Shown: positions 18,367 through 26,918, numbered from the stretch's first letter. The stretch: 64,000 nt of DNA from Bacteroidota bacterium (GCA_003650305.1 QMOV01000003.1:1-64000); one strand, 5' to 3'. Translations and numbers: made by a program. The notes: a model not told the origin generated them from the sequence alone.

Positions 18367-20394
18367 TTATTTTAGTTGATTAAATACCTCCAATCCGCAT
18401 TGTAAGAATTGCGCATAATCTTCTTCATTTGGCGTATATCCAACAGGTTGGTTTAAAATTTGTTTACCATCTGGGCTTAACAACACATAAAAAGGTTGCG
18501 TGTTTGTTTGAAAGAATTGTGTTTGAAAATTTGCCCATTTATGTCCATAGTTCTCCAGTTTTCGTGTACCTCCATTTATTCGGGTTACATCTATTTGCTG
18601 ATCTGGCGGCAATTCTTTTTTATCGTCCACATATAACGAAATTAGCACATAATCGTTTCGTAAATAGTTGTCTATCGTTTTATCTGGCCAAACATGCTCT
18701 TCCATTTTACGACAATTAACACATGCATAACCTGTAAAATCGAGCATTATGGGCTTATTCACTTTTTGAGCATAAGCAATACCTGTTTTTAAATCTTTAA
18801 AGCAATTTAAATTATTAGGACAATCATTCGGAAACAAGAAACTATAACCAACTGGTGGTGCTAAACCACTTAACAAGGTTAACGGTGTAAATGTATTTGT
18901 GTCTTTATTTACTCTAAAACCAGAAACCAAGTATAAGGTAAAAGAAGCAACTAAGATTCCAAATGCAATTCTTGAAAACGAAAGCTTTTTTATTGGCGAA
19001 TCGTGAGGAAATTTAATTTTTGCAAATAAATACAATGCAAGACCTGCAAAAATGATTATCCACAATCCAAGGAATACTTCAATTTTTAAAATTCCCCAAT
19101 GTTTAACTAAATCTGCATTAGACAAGAACTTTAAGGCTAATGCTAATTCTAAAAATCCTAATACTACTTTAACTGTATTTAACCAACCTCCAGATTTTGG
19201 TAAAGATTTTAGCATATTAGGAAACATTGCAAATAAGGCAAAAGGAAGACCAAGTGCTAAACCAAAACCTCCCATTCCTGCAGTTAGCTGCCATGCTCCA
19301 CCATCGGCTGTTAAGGATCCTGCTAATAGAGATCCTAAAATTGGTCCAGTGCAAGAAAACGATACCAAAGCTAGCGTTAATGCCATAAAGAATACACCTA
19401 AAACACCTCCTACATTTTCACCTTTAGAAGTTTTTGCTGTCCAACTTGCTGGGAGTGTGAGTTCGAAATATCCAAAAAAGGAAAATGCAAAAATTAAGAA
19501 TATCAAAAAGAAAATAACGTTTAACCAAACATTAGTTGAAATATCATTTAATATATCTGGATTTACAGAATCTAATAAATGAAAAGGAATACTCAATATT
19601 AAATAAACAGCTAAAATGAAAAATCCATAAAGTATGGCTTTAGACATTCCAGAACTTTTCTTTTGGCCGTTGTTCTTTGTAAAAAAACTAACAGTCAACG
19701 GAATCATTGGGAAAACACATGGCGTTAAAAGCGCTAATAAACCTCCCAGAAAACCAAGCACAAAAATATTCCAAAGTGATTTTTCTGCTTTAACATTACT
19801 TGTTATAGATGTATATTCGTTTTCACATTTTAAATCGGATTTCGAAATATCACTTGGCGACAAGCCGTATAATATCTTATTCGTCTCTTCATCATTAACA
19901 GCAACATCGTTTATAATAGTTTCTTGTCCTAAACTTGTTCCTGAAGCAGACAAATTAAACTCAAAAGGCACATCTGTTGGGGCTAAACACTTTTCGTCAT
20001 CACAGGTCATAAATACTAGACTACCTTTAACTGTTGCATTACTGCTATTCAGTTTGATTTTTTGAGTGAACTTTGCTTTTATATAAAATTTAGACACAAT
20101 CATATCAAAAACAGGATCGTGTTTAGTTACCTTATTCTCATCACTTTCAATAACGCTATCAACTAATATAAACGCTTCACTCTCTTCAAAGGTAAACTCT
20201 GTTGGTATTGGTCCACCATCGTCAACAAATTGAGAATATACTGCCCAATGGTCATCAATATTAGCAGTAAAAATTAATTCGTATTCACTTTCGCTAATCT
20301 TGTGAGATTCAAACTCCCATTTAACAGGTTCAAGAATTTGTGCTGAAGCGACTATAGTGAATAAAAATATCGTCAGAAATATTATTTTCTTCAT
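18367..20394 (-). CDS. dsbD: DsbD-like thiol:disulfide interchange protein
   Basis: A 675-residue protein with the three-part DsbD layout. A signal peptide (residues 1-18) precedes an N-terminal periplasmic beta domain to about 190. The CcdA-like membrane domain (about 205-510) holds the redox cysteines in [18 protein letters not shown] and [16 protein letters not shown]. The C-terminal thioredoxin domain has the active site [12 protein letters not shown]. It carries electrons from cytoplasmic thioredoxin to periplasmic thiol proteins and cytochrome c maturation. It is monocistronic. The N-terminal domain contains one CDDEKC pair (about residues 130-136), the likely periplasmic redox site. 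Confidence 0.94.
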   Translation of the reverse strand: MKKIIFLTIFLFTIVASAQILEPVKWEFESHKISESEYELIFTANIDDHWAVYSQFVDDGGPIPTEFTFEESEAFILVDSVIESDENKVTKHDPVFDMIVSKFYIKAKFTQKIKLNSSNATVKGSLVFMTCDDEKCLAPTDVPFEFNLSASGTSLGQETIINDVAVNDEETNKILYGLSPSDISKSDLKCENEYTSITSNVKAEKSLWNIFVLGFLGGLLALLTPCVFPMIPLTVSFFTKNNGQKKSSGMSKAILYGFFILAVYLILSIPFHLLDSVNPDILNDISTNVWLNVIFFLIFLIFAFSFFGYFELTLPASWTAKTSKGENVGGVLGVFFMALTLALVSFSCTGPILGSLLAGSLTADGGAWQLTAGMGGFGLALGLPFALFAMFPNMLKSLPKSGGWLNTVKVVLGFLELALALKFLSNADLVKHWGILKIEVFLGLWIIIFAGLALYLFAKIKFPHDSPIKKLSFSRIAFGILVASFTLYLVSGFRVNKDTNTFTPLTLLSGLAPPVGYSFLFPNDCPNNLNCFKDLKTGIAYAQKVNKPIMLDFTGYACVNCRKMEEHVWPDKTIDNYLRNDYVLISLYVDDKKELPPDQQIDVTRINGGTRKLENYGHKWANFQTQFFQTNTQPFYVLLSPDGKQILNQPVGYTPNEEDYAQFLQCGLEVFNQLK

Positions 20395-20612
20395 TACAAT
20401 TATTGCTTAAAAAATAATTGAGTACAAATAACTTAAAAAAACTTACATTAAACATATAAGTTCTTGTTAATATTATTTCTTGATCGCCTTTAATTATTCT
20501 GCGGTTAGTTTAGCCTTTGAAGTTAAAGTAAATTATACTGAAGTTATTAATCGGAAAGATTAATTGTCTATAATGCGCGAGAAATCCTAATTTGATATAA
20601 ATCTTAAAATAG

Positions 20613-20684
20613 TGACTCCATCAGGATTCGAACCTGAATCTAAAGTTTAGGAAACTTTTATTCTATCCCTTGAACTATGGAGCC
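20613..20684 (-). tRNA. tRNA-Arg (anticodon CCU)
   Basis: A complete 72-nt cloverleaf on the minus strand. The acceptor stem GGCTCCA / TGGAGTC has one G-U pair and discriminator A; the anticodon arm AAAGT-TTCCTAA-ACTTT gives anticodon CCU, reading AGG; the T arm is TCAGG-TTCGAAT-CCTGA. The 3' CCA is not encoded. Confidence 0.96.
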
Positions 20685-20692
20685 TTTTAACC

Positions 20693-20722
20693 AAAAAAAC
20701 CCAATTTATTTTCATAAATTGG
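20693..20722 (-). terminator. Rho-independent terminator after the DUF5679 gene
   Basis: Read on the minus strand, CCAATTTAT pairs with ATAAATTGG across a 4-base loop and runs into GTTTTTTT. It lies between the small zinc-ribbon gene and tRNA-Arg, so the two are separate units. Confidence 0.8.
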
Positions 20723-20801
20723 ATTTGATTTTTAATCATCTATTTAGAACAGATGTTTCTTAAAATTGTTAAGTAAATTTAGCTATGAAAGATTAGCTGT
20801 C

Positions 20802-20945
20802 TTAAGCTTTTCCTAATATACGAAACATACCTGTCCCACATGTTGGGCATTTGCCTTTCATTGCTTTTCTACCATTTTTCATAACTACTTCTGCTCCATT
20901 TTCAATTTCTCTTTTTGATTTACATTTTACGCAATATCCTTCCAT
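20802..20945 (-). CDS. DUF5679 zinc-ribbon protein
   Basis: A 47-residue protein. The ORF track extends it to 78 residues, but the extra N-terminus is unlike the family, and the internal ATG at 20945 (MEGYCVKCKSKREI) gives the usual length. Two CxxC pairs (CVKC near the start, CPTC near residue 34) form a single zinc ribbon, with the conserved KNGRKAMKGKCP stretch between. The family is widespread and its function is unknown; nucleic-acid binding is a guess. It is a single gene with its own terminator. Confidence 0.85.
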   Translation of the reverse strand: MEGYCVKCKSKREIENGAEVVMKNGRKAMKGKCPTCGTGMFRILGKA

Positions 20946-21177
20946 AATTTTAAAGATTTTGTTTTTTATTAAACTGTTTATCTTCAAATGTAAGGCTTCT
21001 ACTATGCAATTGCAAATAAAAATTGCCTTTGAAGACAACTTTTAAGCACAAAAGCTAAAAAATAGTGCTTACAAAAAGATTATACTTTAAAGATAAAATC
21101 AAAGACTTTTAGCTATATCTCTTTATTCATAAGGCTTTCAAGTAATATAAGTGATTCGTCTCTTAAAATTATTGTGC

Positions 21178-21540
21178 TTAAAATTTTATACTTAAATTGT
21201 TAATAACATCCTTAATTATGTGTATTAACTCGTAATTCTGCATTTGTTCATATATCATTCCAAAATAAATTGATATCTCCAGTATGATAATTCTTTTTAA
21301 AAAGAGCAAATATGCGCAATGGAAAACGTGGTAATGAAGTCCAAACCAATCCATCTGTGATTTTGATTTTTAGTGCCTTTTCATAAAATTTACTATTAAC
21401 GAAGTAAAACCTTTATGCTTTGAAAAATCTGTAATTACTGTAGAATCCCAAGTTATTGGATTAGTAGTTATTTTTCCTTTATACCAAATATCATATATAT
21501 TTTGGATATACTCCTAAAAAATCAGATGAGCTAATTCCAT
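21178..21540 (-). pseudogene. Decayed coding sequence, family not recognised
   Basis: Minus-strand translation gives protein-like stretches in successive frames: MELAHLIF then a stop, EYIQNIYDIWYKGKITTNP continuing to KHKGFTSL, a shift to FYEKALKIKITDGLVWTSLP continuing to FWND, and another shift to GMIYEQMQNYELIHIIKDV and a final stop at 21178. An ATG at 21540, one internal stop and at least two frameshifts suggest an inactivated gene of about 115-120 codons. I do not recognise the family. The alternative is chance open stretches in AT-rich DNA, but Trp, Pro and His content is more protein-like than expected for that. Confidence 0.5.
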
Positions 21541-21550
21541 TAATTAACCA

Positions 21551-21580
21551 AAAAAAACCCTACTATTCATAGTAAGGTTT
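21551..21580 (-). terminator. Rho-independent terminator of tRNA-Asn
   Basis: On the minus strand AAACCTTACTA pairs with TAGTAGGGTTT (one G-U) around a 4-base loop and leads into a run of Ts, 12 bases after the tRNA 3' end. Confidence 0.85.
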
Positions 21581-21591
21581 TCTCTTTATTG

Positions 21592-21665
21592 CTCCTCCTC
21601 TAAGACTCGAACTTAGGACCCTCTGATTAACAGTCAGATGCTCTAACCAACTGAGCTAAGGAGGA
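21592..21665 (-). tRNA. tRNA-Asn (anticodon GUU)
   Basis: A complete 74-nt cloverleaf on the minus strand. Acceptor TCCTCCT / AGGAGGA with discriminator G; D arm GCTC...GAGC; anticodon arm TCTGA-CTGTTAA-TCAGA giving GUU; T arm CTAAG-TTCGAGT-CTTAG. CCA is not encoded. A broken second copy of its first ~25 bases lies at 21986-22028, beyond the GIY-YIG gene. Confidence 0.97.
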
Positions 21666-21673
21666 GTATGAAT

Positions 21674-21961
21674 TTAATATCTTTGTTTAAGTCTAACAAT
21701 GATTTTGGGATAATCCTTTAAGTCATTGATATACTTTTTACTTTTCATACTCTTAATGTGAGTTTCTATTTTTCTGGCTTGGACTCTTTCTTTGCAAACA
21801 ATTTTCAAAAACAATGTCCAATCATTTACTTTTGAAGTAAAAGCATTTTTATAGAAACCTGAATTGTGTTCTTTTATTCTTTCTTCAATATCAATAGATT
21901 CTCCAATATAAAATTGATCTAGTGTTTCAGAAAAAAGTATATAAACATAATTCTTAATCAT
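21674..21961 (-). CDS. Small GIY-YIG nuclease-domain protein
   Basis: A 95-residue single-domain protein of the YhbQ/UPF0213-like GIY-YIG group. The core motif is a variant: YVYILFS in place of GIY and FYIGES in place of YIG, followed by the conserved Arg in IEERIKEHNSG and a Glu in ARKIETHIKSMKSK. Such proteins are often called endonucleases, but the activity of this small group is poorly known. The stop codon is 8 bases from the 5' end of tRNA-Asn, and 24 bases upstream of the start lies a duplicated, interrupted 5' part of the same tRNA. The gene is therefore bracketed by direct repeats of tRNA sequence, which suggests insertion or duplication at this site. Confidence 0.87.
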   Translation of the reverse strand: MIKNYVYILFSETLDQFYIGESIDIEERIKEHNSGFYKNAFTSKVNDWTLFLKIVCKERVQARKIETHIKSMKSKKYINDLKDYPKIIVRLKQRY

Positions 21962-21985
21962 TTTTTAAAGAACATACTCGCTTTT

Positions 21986-22028
21986 GCTCTAACCTCCCGA
22001 TAGCTATCGGGATGAGCTAAGGAGGAGT
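21986..22028 (-). pseudogene. Truncated tRNA-Asn 5' fragment interrupted by a palindrome
   Basis: Plus-strand GCTCTAACC (21986-21994) and TGAGCTAAGGAGGAGT (22013-22028) are identical to 21640-21648 and 21652-21667 in the intact tRNA-Asn. The three bases AAC between them in the real gene are replaced by the 18-base palindrome. Homology ends at the GAGC closing the D arm, so the anticodon and T arms are absent and this copy cannot be a tRNA. Confidence 0.85.
21995..22012. repeat. Perfect 18-bp palindrome TCCCGATAGCTATCGGGA
   Basis: The sequence equals its own reverse complement over all 18 bases and is GC-richer than its surroundings. It sits exactly in the D-loop of the broken tRNA-Asn copy. 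I recall this motif as a dispersed REP-like element in flavobacterial genomes, but only one copy is in this window. Confidence 0.8.
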
Positions 22029-22097
22029 GTATTTTTCGCTTTAGCGAGCGCAAATATATATCATTTTTTAGCCACTACAAATATATTCTTTAAAATA

Positions 22098-23426
22098 TTA
22101 ATCGAATATAGCTTTAAAAATATCGTTGCCATTAGCAAAAAGCACTAATGCAATTAAAATAAAGAAACCAACCATTTGTGCATACTCCATAAATTTATCA
22201 TTTGGCTTGCGTCCTGAAACTATTTCAAATAATAAAAACACAACATGACCACCATCTAAAGCAGGTATTGGCAATAAATTTAAAACCGCCAACATAATAG
22301 ACAAAAAAGCAGTTATTGCCCAAAAGGCTTTCCAATTCCATGTGGAAGGGAACATGTTACCAATGGCAGCAAATCCTCCAACTTGTGAAGCTCCTTTTTT
22401 TGTGAAAATATATTTAAATTGTGCTAGATAGTCTTTTATTGTCCAATATCCTAAAGCAGCACCTCCATTTATACTTTCTCCAAGAGAATATTCTCTGTGA
22501 TTTAATTTTATAAAATCTGGATCTGTACCTATAGTACTTATACCTATTGTATCATCTTCATTTGGAGTTATCGTTAAATCTTTTTCTATACCATCTCTTA
22601 GTACCTTTAATGAAATACTTTCGGATGTGTTATATTTGATTGCATTGGTAAGATCTGAAAGATATTCAATAGGTTTACCATCAACAGAAAGTAATTTGTC
22701 GCTTACTAATAATCCTCCATTAAATGCAGGCGAATTTTGAATTACAGAATCTAGTTTAAAAGGGCTTCTAGGTGTCATTGCAGGGAAATCTCCTGCTTCA
22801 AAAAGTTCAGTTCCAATATCTTCAGGTAAACTTATTCTTTCTATTGTACCATCAAAATGTTCAACCGTAACTTGGCTAATTTCTCTTAATAACAAATGAC
22901 TATTTATGCTTCTAACCTCTTCAAAAGGTTGGTCGCCTACAGAAACAATTTTATCTCCATGTTTAAAACCGTATTTTTCTAGAGTTTTAGTTACACTATA
23001 TCCATATTTAATATCATCTTTTTTTGAATAATCAGTTCCCCAAACAAATAAGATTATGATATATAATATGAATGCTAAAATAAAGTTAACTGTCACTCCT
23101 CCAAGCATAATTATTAAACGTTGCCAAGCTGGTTTTGACCGAAATTCCCATGGTTGAGGTGGTTTTGCCATTTGTTCTGTGTCCATACTCTCATCAATCA
23201 TTCCGGCAATCTTAACATAACCACCAAGCGGTAGCCAACCAATACCATAAACAGTATCGCCAATTTTCTTTTTGAAAAGAGAATATTTTATATCGAAAAA
23301 TAAATAAAATTTTTCTACTCTGGTTTTAAATAGTTTTGCTGGTATAAAATGTCCTAACTCATGTAAAACAACAAGTATAGATAAACTCAAAAGTAATTGA
23401 GCAGCTTTAATTAAAAATACAATCAT
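22098..23426 (-). CDS. rseP: RIP metalloprotease RseP (site-2 protease)
   Basis: A 442-residue inner-membrane zinc protease. The active site HELGH is at residues 22-26 in the first transmembrane helix, and the third ligand is in the LNLLPIPALDGGHV segment near residue 385. Two PDZ domains lie between (about 125-215 and 215-295; PAFNGGLLVSDKLLSVDGKP is part of the second). RseP cleaves transmembrane anti-sigma factors or signal peptides within the membrane. The length fits the family. It is a single gene, divergent from the SCO gene at 23598. No anti-sigma factor is encoded nearby, so the substrate is unknown. Confidence 0.95.
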   Translation of the reverse strand: MIVFLIKAAQLLLSLSILVVLHELGHFIPAKLFKTRVEKFYLFFDIKYSLFKKKIGDTVYGIGWLPLGGYVKIAGMIDESMDTEQMAKPPQPWEFRSKPAWQRLIIMLGGVTVNFILAFILYIIILFVWGTDYSKKDDIKYGYSVTKTLEKYGFKHGDKIVSVGDQPFEEVRSINSHLLLREISQVTVEHFDGTIERISLPEDIGTELFEAGDFPAMTPRSPFKLDSVIQNSPAFNGGLLVSDKLLSVDGKPIEYLSDLTNAIKYNTSESISLKVLRDGIEKDLTITPNEDDTIGISTIGTDPDFIKLNHREYSLGESINGGAALGYWTIKDYLAQFKYIFTKKGASQVGGFAAIGNMFPSTWNWKAFWAITAFLSIMLAVLNLLPIPALDGGHVVFLLFEIVSGRKPNDKFMEYAQMVGFFILIALVLFANGNDIFKAIFD

Positions 23427-23568
23427 GTATTTATATTTAGAAATTTAATTGTTTAAAAACGCACAAAAATAAGACTTTAGTCTTACTATAAAAAGATATT
23501 TGTGCGATGTCTTACTTTTTAACATCTATTTAAGGTGTAAAAAAAATCTATGTGTATAATTTTCATTG

Positions 23569-23576
23569 TATTTTTG
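23569..23576 (+). promoter_or_regulatory. Flavobacterial -7 box upstream of the SCO gene
   Basis: TATTTTTG matches TAnnTTTG, 22 bases before the start codon at 23598. No convincing -33 TTG at the usual spacing. Confidence 0.4.
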
Positions 23577-23597
23577 CAATCTCTTAAAGCAAAATAA

Positions 23598-24272
23598 ATG
23601 TTATTGTTTTTTAAAAAATATAGACTTTTTGGTATTGCCTTTTTTATTATTTCTATTATTATTATTTCTATTATCTATAACATATTAAATGTAAAAAAGC
23701 CGTTACCAATCTATCAACCATCTCAAGTAAATTTTGAAATGGTAGATAGTACAATTCAACATAAAAAAAAATACCATCGCATAGCCGATTTTAGTTTAAT
23801 TAACCAAAACGGAAAAACAATAACTCAAGACGATTATAAAGATAAGATTTATGTTGCCGATTTCTTTTTTACAACCTGTCAAACCATTTGTCCAATTATG
23901 ACAAAAAACATGCATGAGATTCAAAAAAAAATTATTGCAGACGATGAAATAATGTTGTTGTCTCACACTGTAACTCCAAAAATTGATACAGTTGCACAAC
24001 TAAAACGTTATGCTGATGAAAAAGGAGTAAATGCATCTAAATGGAATTTAGTGACTGGCGATAAAAAACAAATCTATGAGCTGGCTAGAAAATCTTATCT
24101 CGCTGTAAAGGATGAAGGAGATGGTGGTCCTTTTGATATGATACATACCGAAAATTTTATGCTCATTGATAAAAAACGACAAATACGAGGATTTTACGAT
24201 GGTACAGATTCCAAAGAAATTGAACGATTACTAAAGGATATAAAAGTTTTAAAAGCATCGTACAAAGACTAA
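23598..24272 (+). CDS. SCO1/SenC family copper-binding protein
   Basis: A 224-residue protein with an N-terminal membrane anchor (residues 11-30) and a thioredoxin-like domain in the periplasm. The copper-binding CxxxC is in TTCQTICPIM (about residues 93-100), and the distal conserved His is in IHTENFMLID. SCO proteins deliver copper to, or reduce, the CuA site of cytochrome c oxidase. The gene lies 44 bases upstream of feoA on the same strand, but a separate -7 box is seen before feoA, so they may be independent units. Confidence 0.93.
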   Translation: MLLFFKKYRLFGIAFFIISIIIISIIYNILNVKKPLPIYQPSQVNFEMVDSTIQHKKKYHRIADFSLINQNGKTITQDDYKDKIYVADFFFTTCQTICPIMTKNMHEIQKKIIADDEIMLLSHTVTPKIDTVAQLKRYADEKGVNASKWNLVTGDKKQIYELARKSYLAVKDEGDGGPFDMIHTENFMLIDKKRQIRGFYDGTDSKEIERLLKDIKVLKASYKD

Positions 24273-24281
24273 TCTTTTTAT

Positions 24282-24289
24282 TACTTTTG
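24282..24289 (+). promoter_or_regulatory. Flavobacterial -7 box upstream of feoA
   Basis: TACTTTTG fits TAnnTTTG in the 43-base gap before feoA. The -33 element is not evident and would lie in the SCO gene. Confidence 0.4.
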
Positions 24290-24315
24290 CTTCTTTAAAA
24301 TGAATCTAAATAAGG

Positions 24316-24552
24316 ATGGGTTTCACTATTGCTGATTTAAAAAAAGGAGAACGAGGCATAATTACAGATATTTCTTCTGAAGCTATTCCGTTAAAACTAC
24401 TGGAAATGGGTTGTTTGCCAGGAAACGAAGTAGAATTAATTCAAGTGGCGCCATTTTCAGACCCATTGTATCTAGATATAAATGGTTGTCATCTAGCTAT
24501 TAGAAAAGAAATAGCAGCATTGATTTTAATTGAAAAGACAACTAATGAGTAA
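24316..24552 (+). CDS. feoA: Ferrous iron transport protein A
   Basis: A 78-residue SH3-like protein. FTIADLKKGERGIITDI, LKLLEMGCLPGNEVELIQVAPF and the C-terminal YLDINGCHLAIRKEIAALI are the standard FeoA blocks. FeoA is a small cytoplasmic partner of FeoB, needed for ferrous iron uptake. It overlaps the feoB start by 8 bases, showing a tight operon. Confidence 0.94.
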   Translation: MGFTIADLKKGERGIITDISSEAIPLKLLEMGCLPGNEVELIQVAPFSDPLYLDINGCHLAIRKEIAALILIEKTTNE

Positions 24553-26641
24553 GCAAATTAATGTTGCGTTAATAGGAAACCCAAATACAGGAAAAACTTC
24601 GGTTTTTAATGCACTTACTGGTTTAAATCAAAAAGTGGGGAATTATCCTGGGATAACTGTCGAAAAAAAAGAAGGTATCTGTAAACTTCCTCGAGGTGTA
24701 AAAGCTCATATTTTAGATTTACCAGGAACTTATAGTTTAAATGCTTCATCCATTGATGAAAATGTTGTTATCGAACTCCTTTTAAACAAGAATAATAAAG
24801 ATTATCCTGATGTTGCTGTTCTTATAAGTGATGTTGAAAATTTAAAACGAAATCTTCTTCTTTTTACTCAAATTAAAGATTTAAAAATTCCGACTATTCT
24901 TGTCATTAACATGGCAGATAGAATGAATAGAAAAGGAATTACCTTAAACACATCTATTTTAGAACAAAAATTAAATACCAACATTGCCTTAATTAGTACT
25001 CGTAAAAATGATGGCATACAACACTTAAAAGACCTTATAAACAACTACAAAGAATTATCTTTAGAGCCTTGTTTAGATACCTCAATCATTGATGTAGATT
25101 ATTTTGAAAGATTAAAAAAAGCATTTCCTAATCAAGACCTTTTTAAGCTTTGGTTAGTGATTACTCAAGATGTAAATTTTGGAAAAATGACCAGACAGGA
25201 ATTAGATTTTTCAGAATTCAAAACAAAATCGCATTCCGATTTAAAACGGCTTCAACAAAAAGAAACCATAAAGCGCTATCAATTTATTAATGAAGTCTTA
25301 AAGGAAGGGCAAACTATTGATGCCTCAAAAGCAACAGGATTGAGAGCAAAATTCGACCGTGTTTTAACTCACAAAATTTGGGGTTATGCCATTTTCTTTG
25401 TCATTTTACTTACCATTTTTCAAGCTATTTATGATTGGGCTAGTGTGCCAATGGACTTTATTGATGCTTCTTTTGCATCGCTTTCAAATTGGGTTAAAGG
25501 CACCTTCTCACCTGGAATTTTTACCGATTTATTGGCTGAAGGAATTATTGCCGGAATTGGTGGAATTGTTATTTTTATACCTCAAATAGCGTTCTTATTT
25601 CTATTCATTTCTGTTTTAGAGGAAAGTGGTTACATGAGTCGTGTCGTATTTTTAATGGATCGAATTATGCGTCGTTTTGGATTGAGTGGCAAAAGTGTTG
25701 TCCCATTAATTTCTGGAACAGCTTGCGCTATTCCTGCAATAATGGCAACACGAAATATAGAAAACTGGAAAGAGCGATTAATAACCATTTTAGTAACTCC
25801 TTTTACAACATGTTCTGCAAGACTTCCTGTGTATTTAATTATTATAGCTCTTGTAATTCCCGAAGGACGTTTTATAGGCTTAAGTTATCAAGCACTAACT
25901 TTAATGTTATTGTATTTAATTGGTTTTGGAATGGCTGTATTCTCAGCATATATTTTAGATAAGATTTTAAAAACAAAAAGCAAATCATTTTTTATAATTG
26001 AAATGCCTAATTATAAGATTCCTCTCTTTAAAAATGTAGCGATTACTGTAATCGAAAAGACTAAAACTTTTATTTTTGAAGCCGGAAGAATAATCTTAGC
26101 AATCTCAATTATTTTATGGGTTTTGGCATCTTATGGTCCCGGAAAGCAATTTAATGATGCTGAAACCATTATAACTGCTGAATACCAAAACTTAAATAAA
26201 ATAGAATTAGACGATAAAATTGCTGCACATAAATTAGAATATTCCTATATAGGAATTATTGGAAAAACCATTGAACCAGCTATTAAACCATTGGGTTATG
26301 ACTGGAAAATAGGGATTGCTTTAATTACATCTTTTGCAGCAAGAGAAGTTTTTATCGGTACGCTTGCCACTATTTATAGCGTTGGAAGTGCTGATGCCGA
26401 ACAAGAAGAAACCATTAAACAGAGAATGGTTGCAGAAGTCTATCCTAATGGTAATAAAATATTCACTTTAGCTTCTGGAATTTCTTTATTGCTATTTTAT
26501 GCTTTTGCCATGCAATGCATGAGTACTTTAGCTATAGTAAAACGTGAAACCAATAGTTGGAAATGGCCATTAATACAGCTATTTAGTATGACATCTATAG
26601 CTTATGTTGTAGCATTGATTGTGTTTCAGTTTTTGAAATAA
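24545..26641 (+). CDS. feoB: Ferrous iron transport protein B
   Basis: A full-length FeoB of 698 residues from the ATG at 24545. The ORF track begins at an upstream TTG (24530), which adds five residues not needed by the family. The N-terminal G domain has G1 GNPNTGKT, the G3 segment DLPGTYSL and G4 NMAD. A helical GDI domain follows to about 270, then the membrane domain with two Gate motifs (for example SGTACAIPAIMATRNI and TTCSARLPVYLI). It imports Fe2+ through the inner membrane. The partner FeoA is directly upstream. A composite repeat separates it from the small FeoB-associated protein gene. Confidence 0.96.
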   Translation: MSKQINVALIGNPNTGKTSVFNALTGLNQKVGNYPGITVEKKEGICKLPRGVKAHILDLPGTYSLNASSIDENVVIELLLNKNNKDYPDVAVLISDVENLKRNLLLFTQIKDLKIPTILVINMADRMNRKGITLNTSILEQKLNTNIALISTRKNDGIQHLKDLINNYKELSLEPCLDTSIIDVDYFERLKKAFPNQDLFKLWLVITQDVNFGKMTRQELDFSEFKTKSHSDLKRLQQKETIKRYQFINEVLKEGQTIDASKATGLRAKFDRVLTHKIWGYAIFFVILLTIFQAIYDWASVPMDFIDASFASLSNWVKGTFSPGIFTDLLAEGIIAGIGGIVIFIPQIAFLFLFISVLEESGYMSRVVFLMDRIMRRFGLSGKSVVPLISGTACAIPAIMATRNIENWKERLITILVTPFTTCSARLPVYLIIIALVIPEGRFIGLSYQALTLMLLYLIGFGMAVFSAYILDKILKTKSKSFFIIEMPNYKIPLFKNVAITVIEKTKTFIFEAGRIILAISIILWVLASYGPGKQFNDAETIITAEYQNLNKIELDDKIAAHKLEYSYIGIIGKTIEPAIKPLGYDWKIGIALITSFAAREVFIGTLATIYSVGSADAEQEETIKQRMVAEVYPNGNKIFTLASGISLLLFYAFAMQCMSTLAIVKRETNSWKWPLIQLFSMTSIAYVVALIVFQFLK

Positions 26642-26653
26642 TTAATAACTATT

Positions 26654-26753
26654 CCTTCCCTTTTCAAGGGAAGGTGTTCGAAGGACGGAAAGGTTAATTA
26701 ACCACCTCGTCTTTCAACTTTGTTGAAATTCACTCCTCCTTTTAAAGGAGGAG
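26654..26753. repeat. MITE-like composite repeat of three hairpins
   Basis: Three perfect hairpins lie in 100 bases: CCTTCCCTT/AAGGGAAGG (loop TTC), TTTCAAC/GTTGAAA (loop TTT) and CTCCTCCTTT/AAAGGAGGAG (loop T). The order and the words GGAAGG...GGACGGAAAGGTT and CTCCTTTTAAAGGAGG recall a dispersed intergenic element common in Flavobacteriaceae; this is from memory. It sits inside the feo operon. The ORF track's start for the next gene lies within it. Confidence 0.7.
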
Positions 26754-26776
26754 AAAAAATTATAGTAATAAACAGA

Positions 26777-26914
26777 ATGAACAACACCATACAAACCATA
26801 TTTGTTATTATTACAGTTAGTGTTGCTGTTGGATTTTTAGTGAAAAAATTCTTGTGGAACCCAAAGAAGAAAACTAACAAATCCTGTGATAATGATGATT
26901 GTGGCTGTCACTAA
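26777..26914 (+). CDS. FeoB-associated Cys-rich membrane protein
   Basis: A 45-residue protein from the ATG at 26777 (MNNTIQTIFVIITVSVAVGF); the track's 64-residue version begins inside the repeat and its extra N-terminus is repeat-derived. One transmembrane helix (residues 5-24) is followed by a basic linker and a Cys-rich tail (CDNDDCGCH). This matches the small FeoB-associated Cys-rich family that often follows feoB. The cysteines may bind iron or act in redox control of transport; no function is proven. It ends 5 bases before the convergent peptidase gene. Confidence 0.82.
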   Translation: MNNTIQTIFVIITVSVAVGFLVKKFLWNPKKKTNKSCDNDDCGCH

Positions 26915-26918
26915 ACTT

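Larger units (their letters stand above)
20946..21591. other. Gene-poor stretch with a decayed gene and a terminator
   Basis: About 650 bases between the DUF5679 gene and tRNA-Asn. It holds the decayed coding sequence at 21178-21540 (minus) and the tRNA-Asn terminator at 21551-21580. From 20946 to 21177 I see only AT-rich sequence without a supported feature. Confidence 0.7.

Noticed and set aside
19052-20065. Plus-strand ORFs of 176 and 143 residues
   Set aside because: Antisense shadows of the DsbD membrane domain; composition reflects the complement of hydrophobic codons.
20946-21038. N-terminal extension of the DUF5679 protein
   Set aside because: The extra 31 residues do not resemble the family, and the internal ATG gives the normal length.
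24530-24544. TTG start of feoB given by the track
   Set aside because: The ATG at 24545 gives the normal FeoB N-terminus and the usual short overlap with feoA.
26698-26880. 60-residue minus-strand ORF near the feo repeat
   Set aside because: Its C-terminal part (SPPLKGGVNFN) is just translation of the hairpin repeat, and it is antisense to the small FeoB-associated gene.
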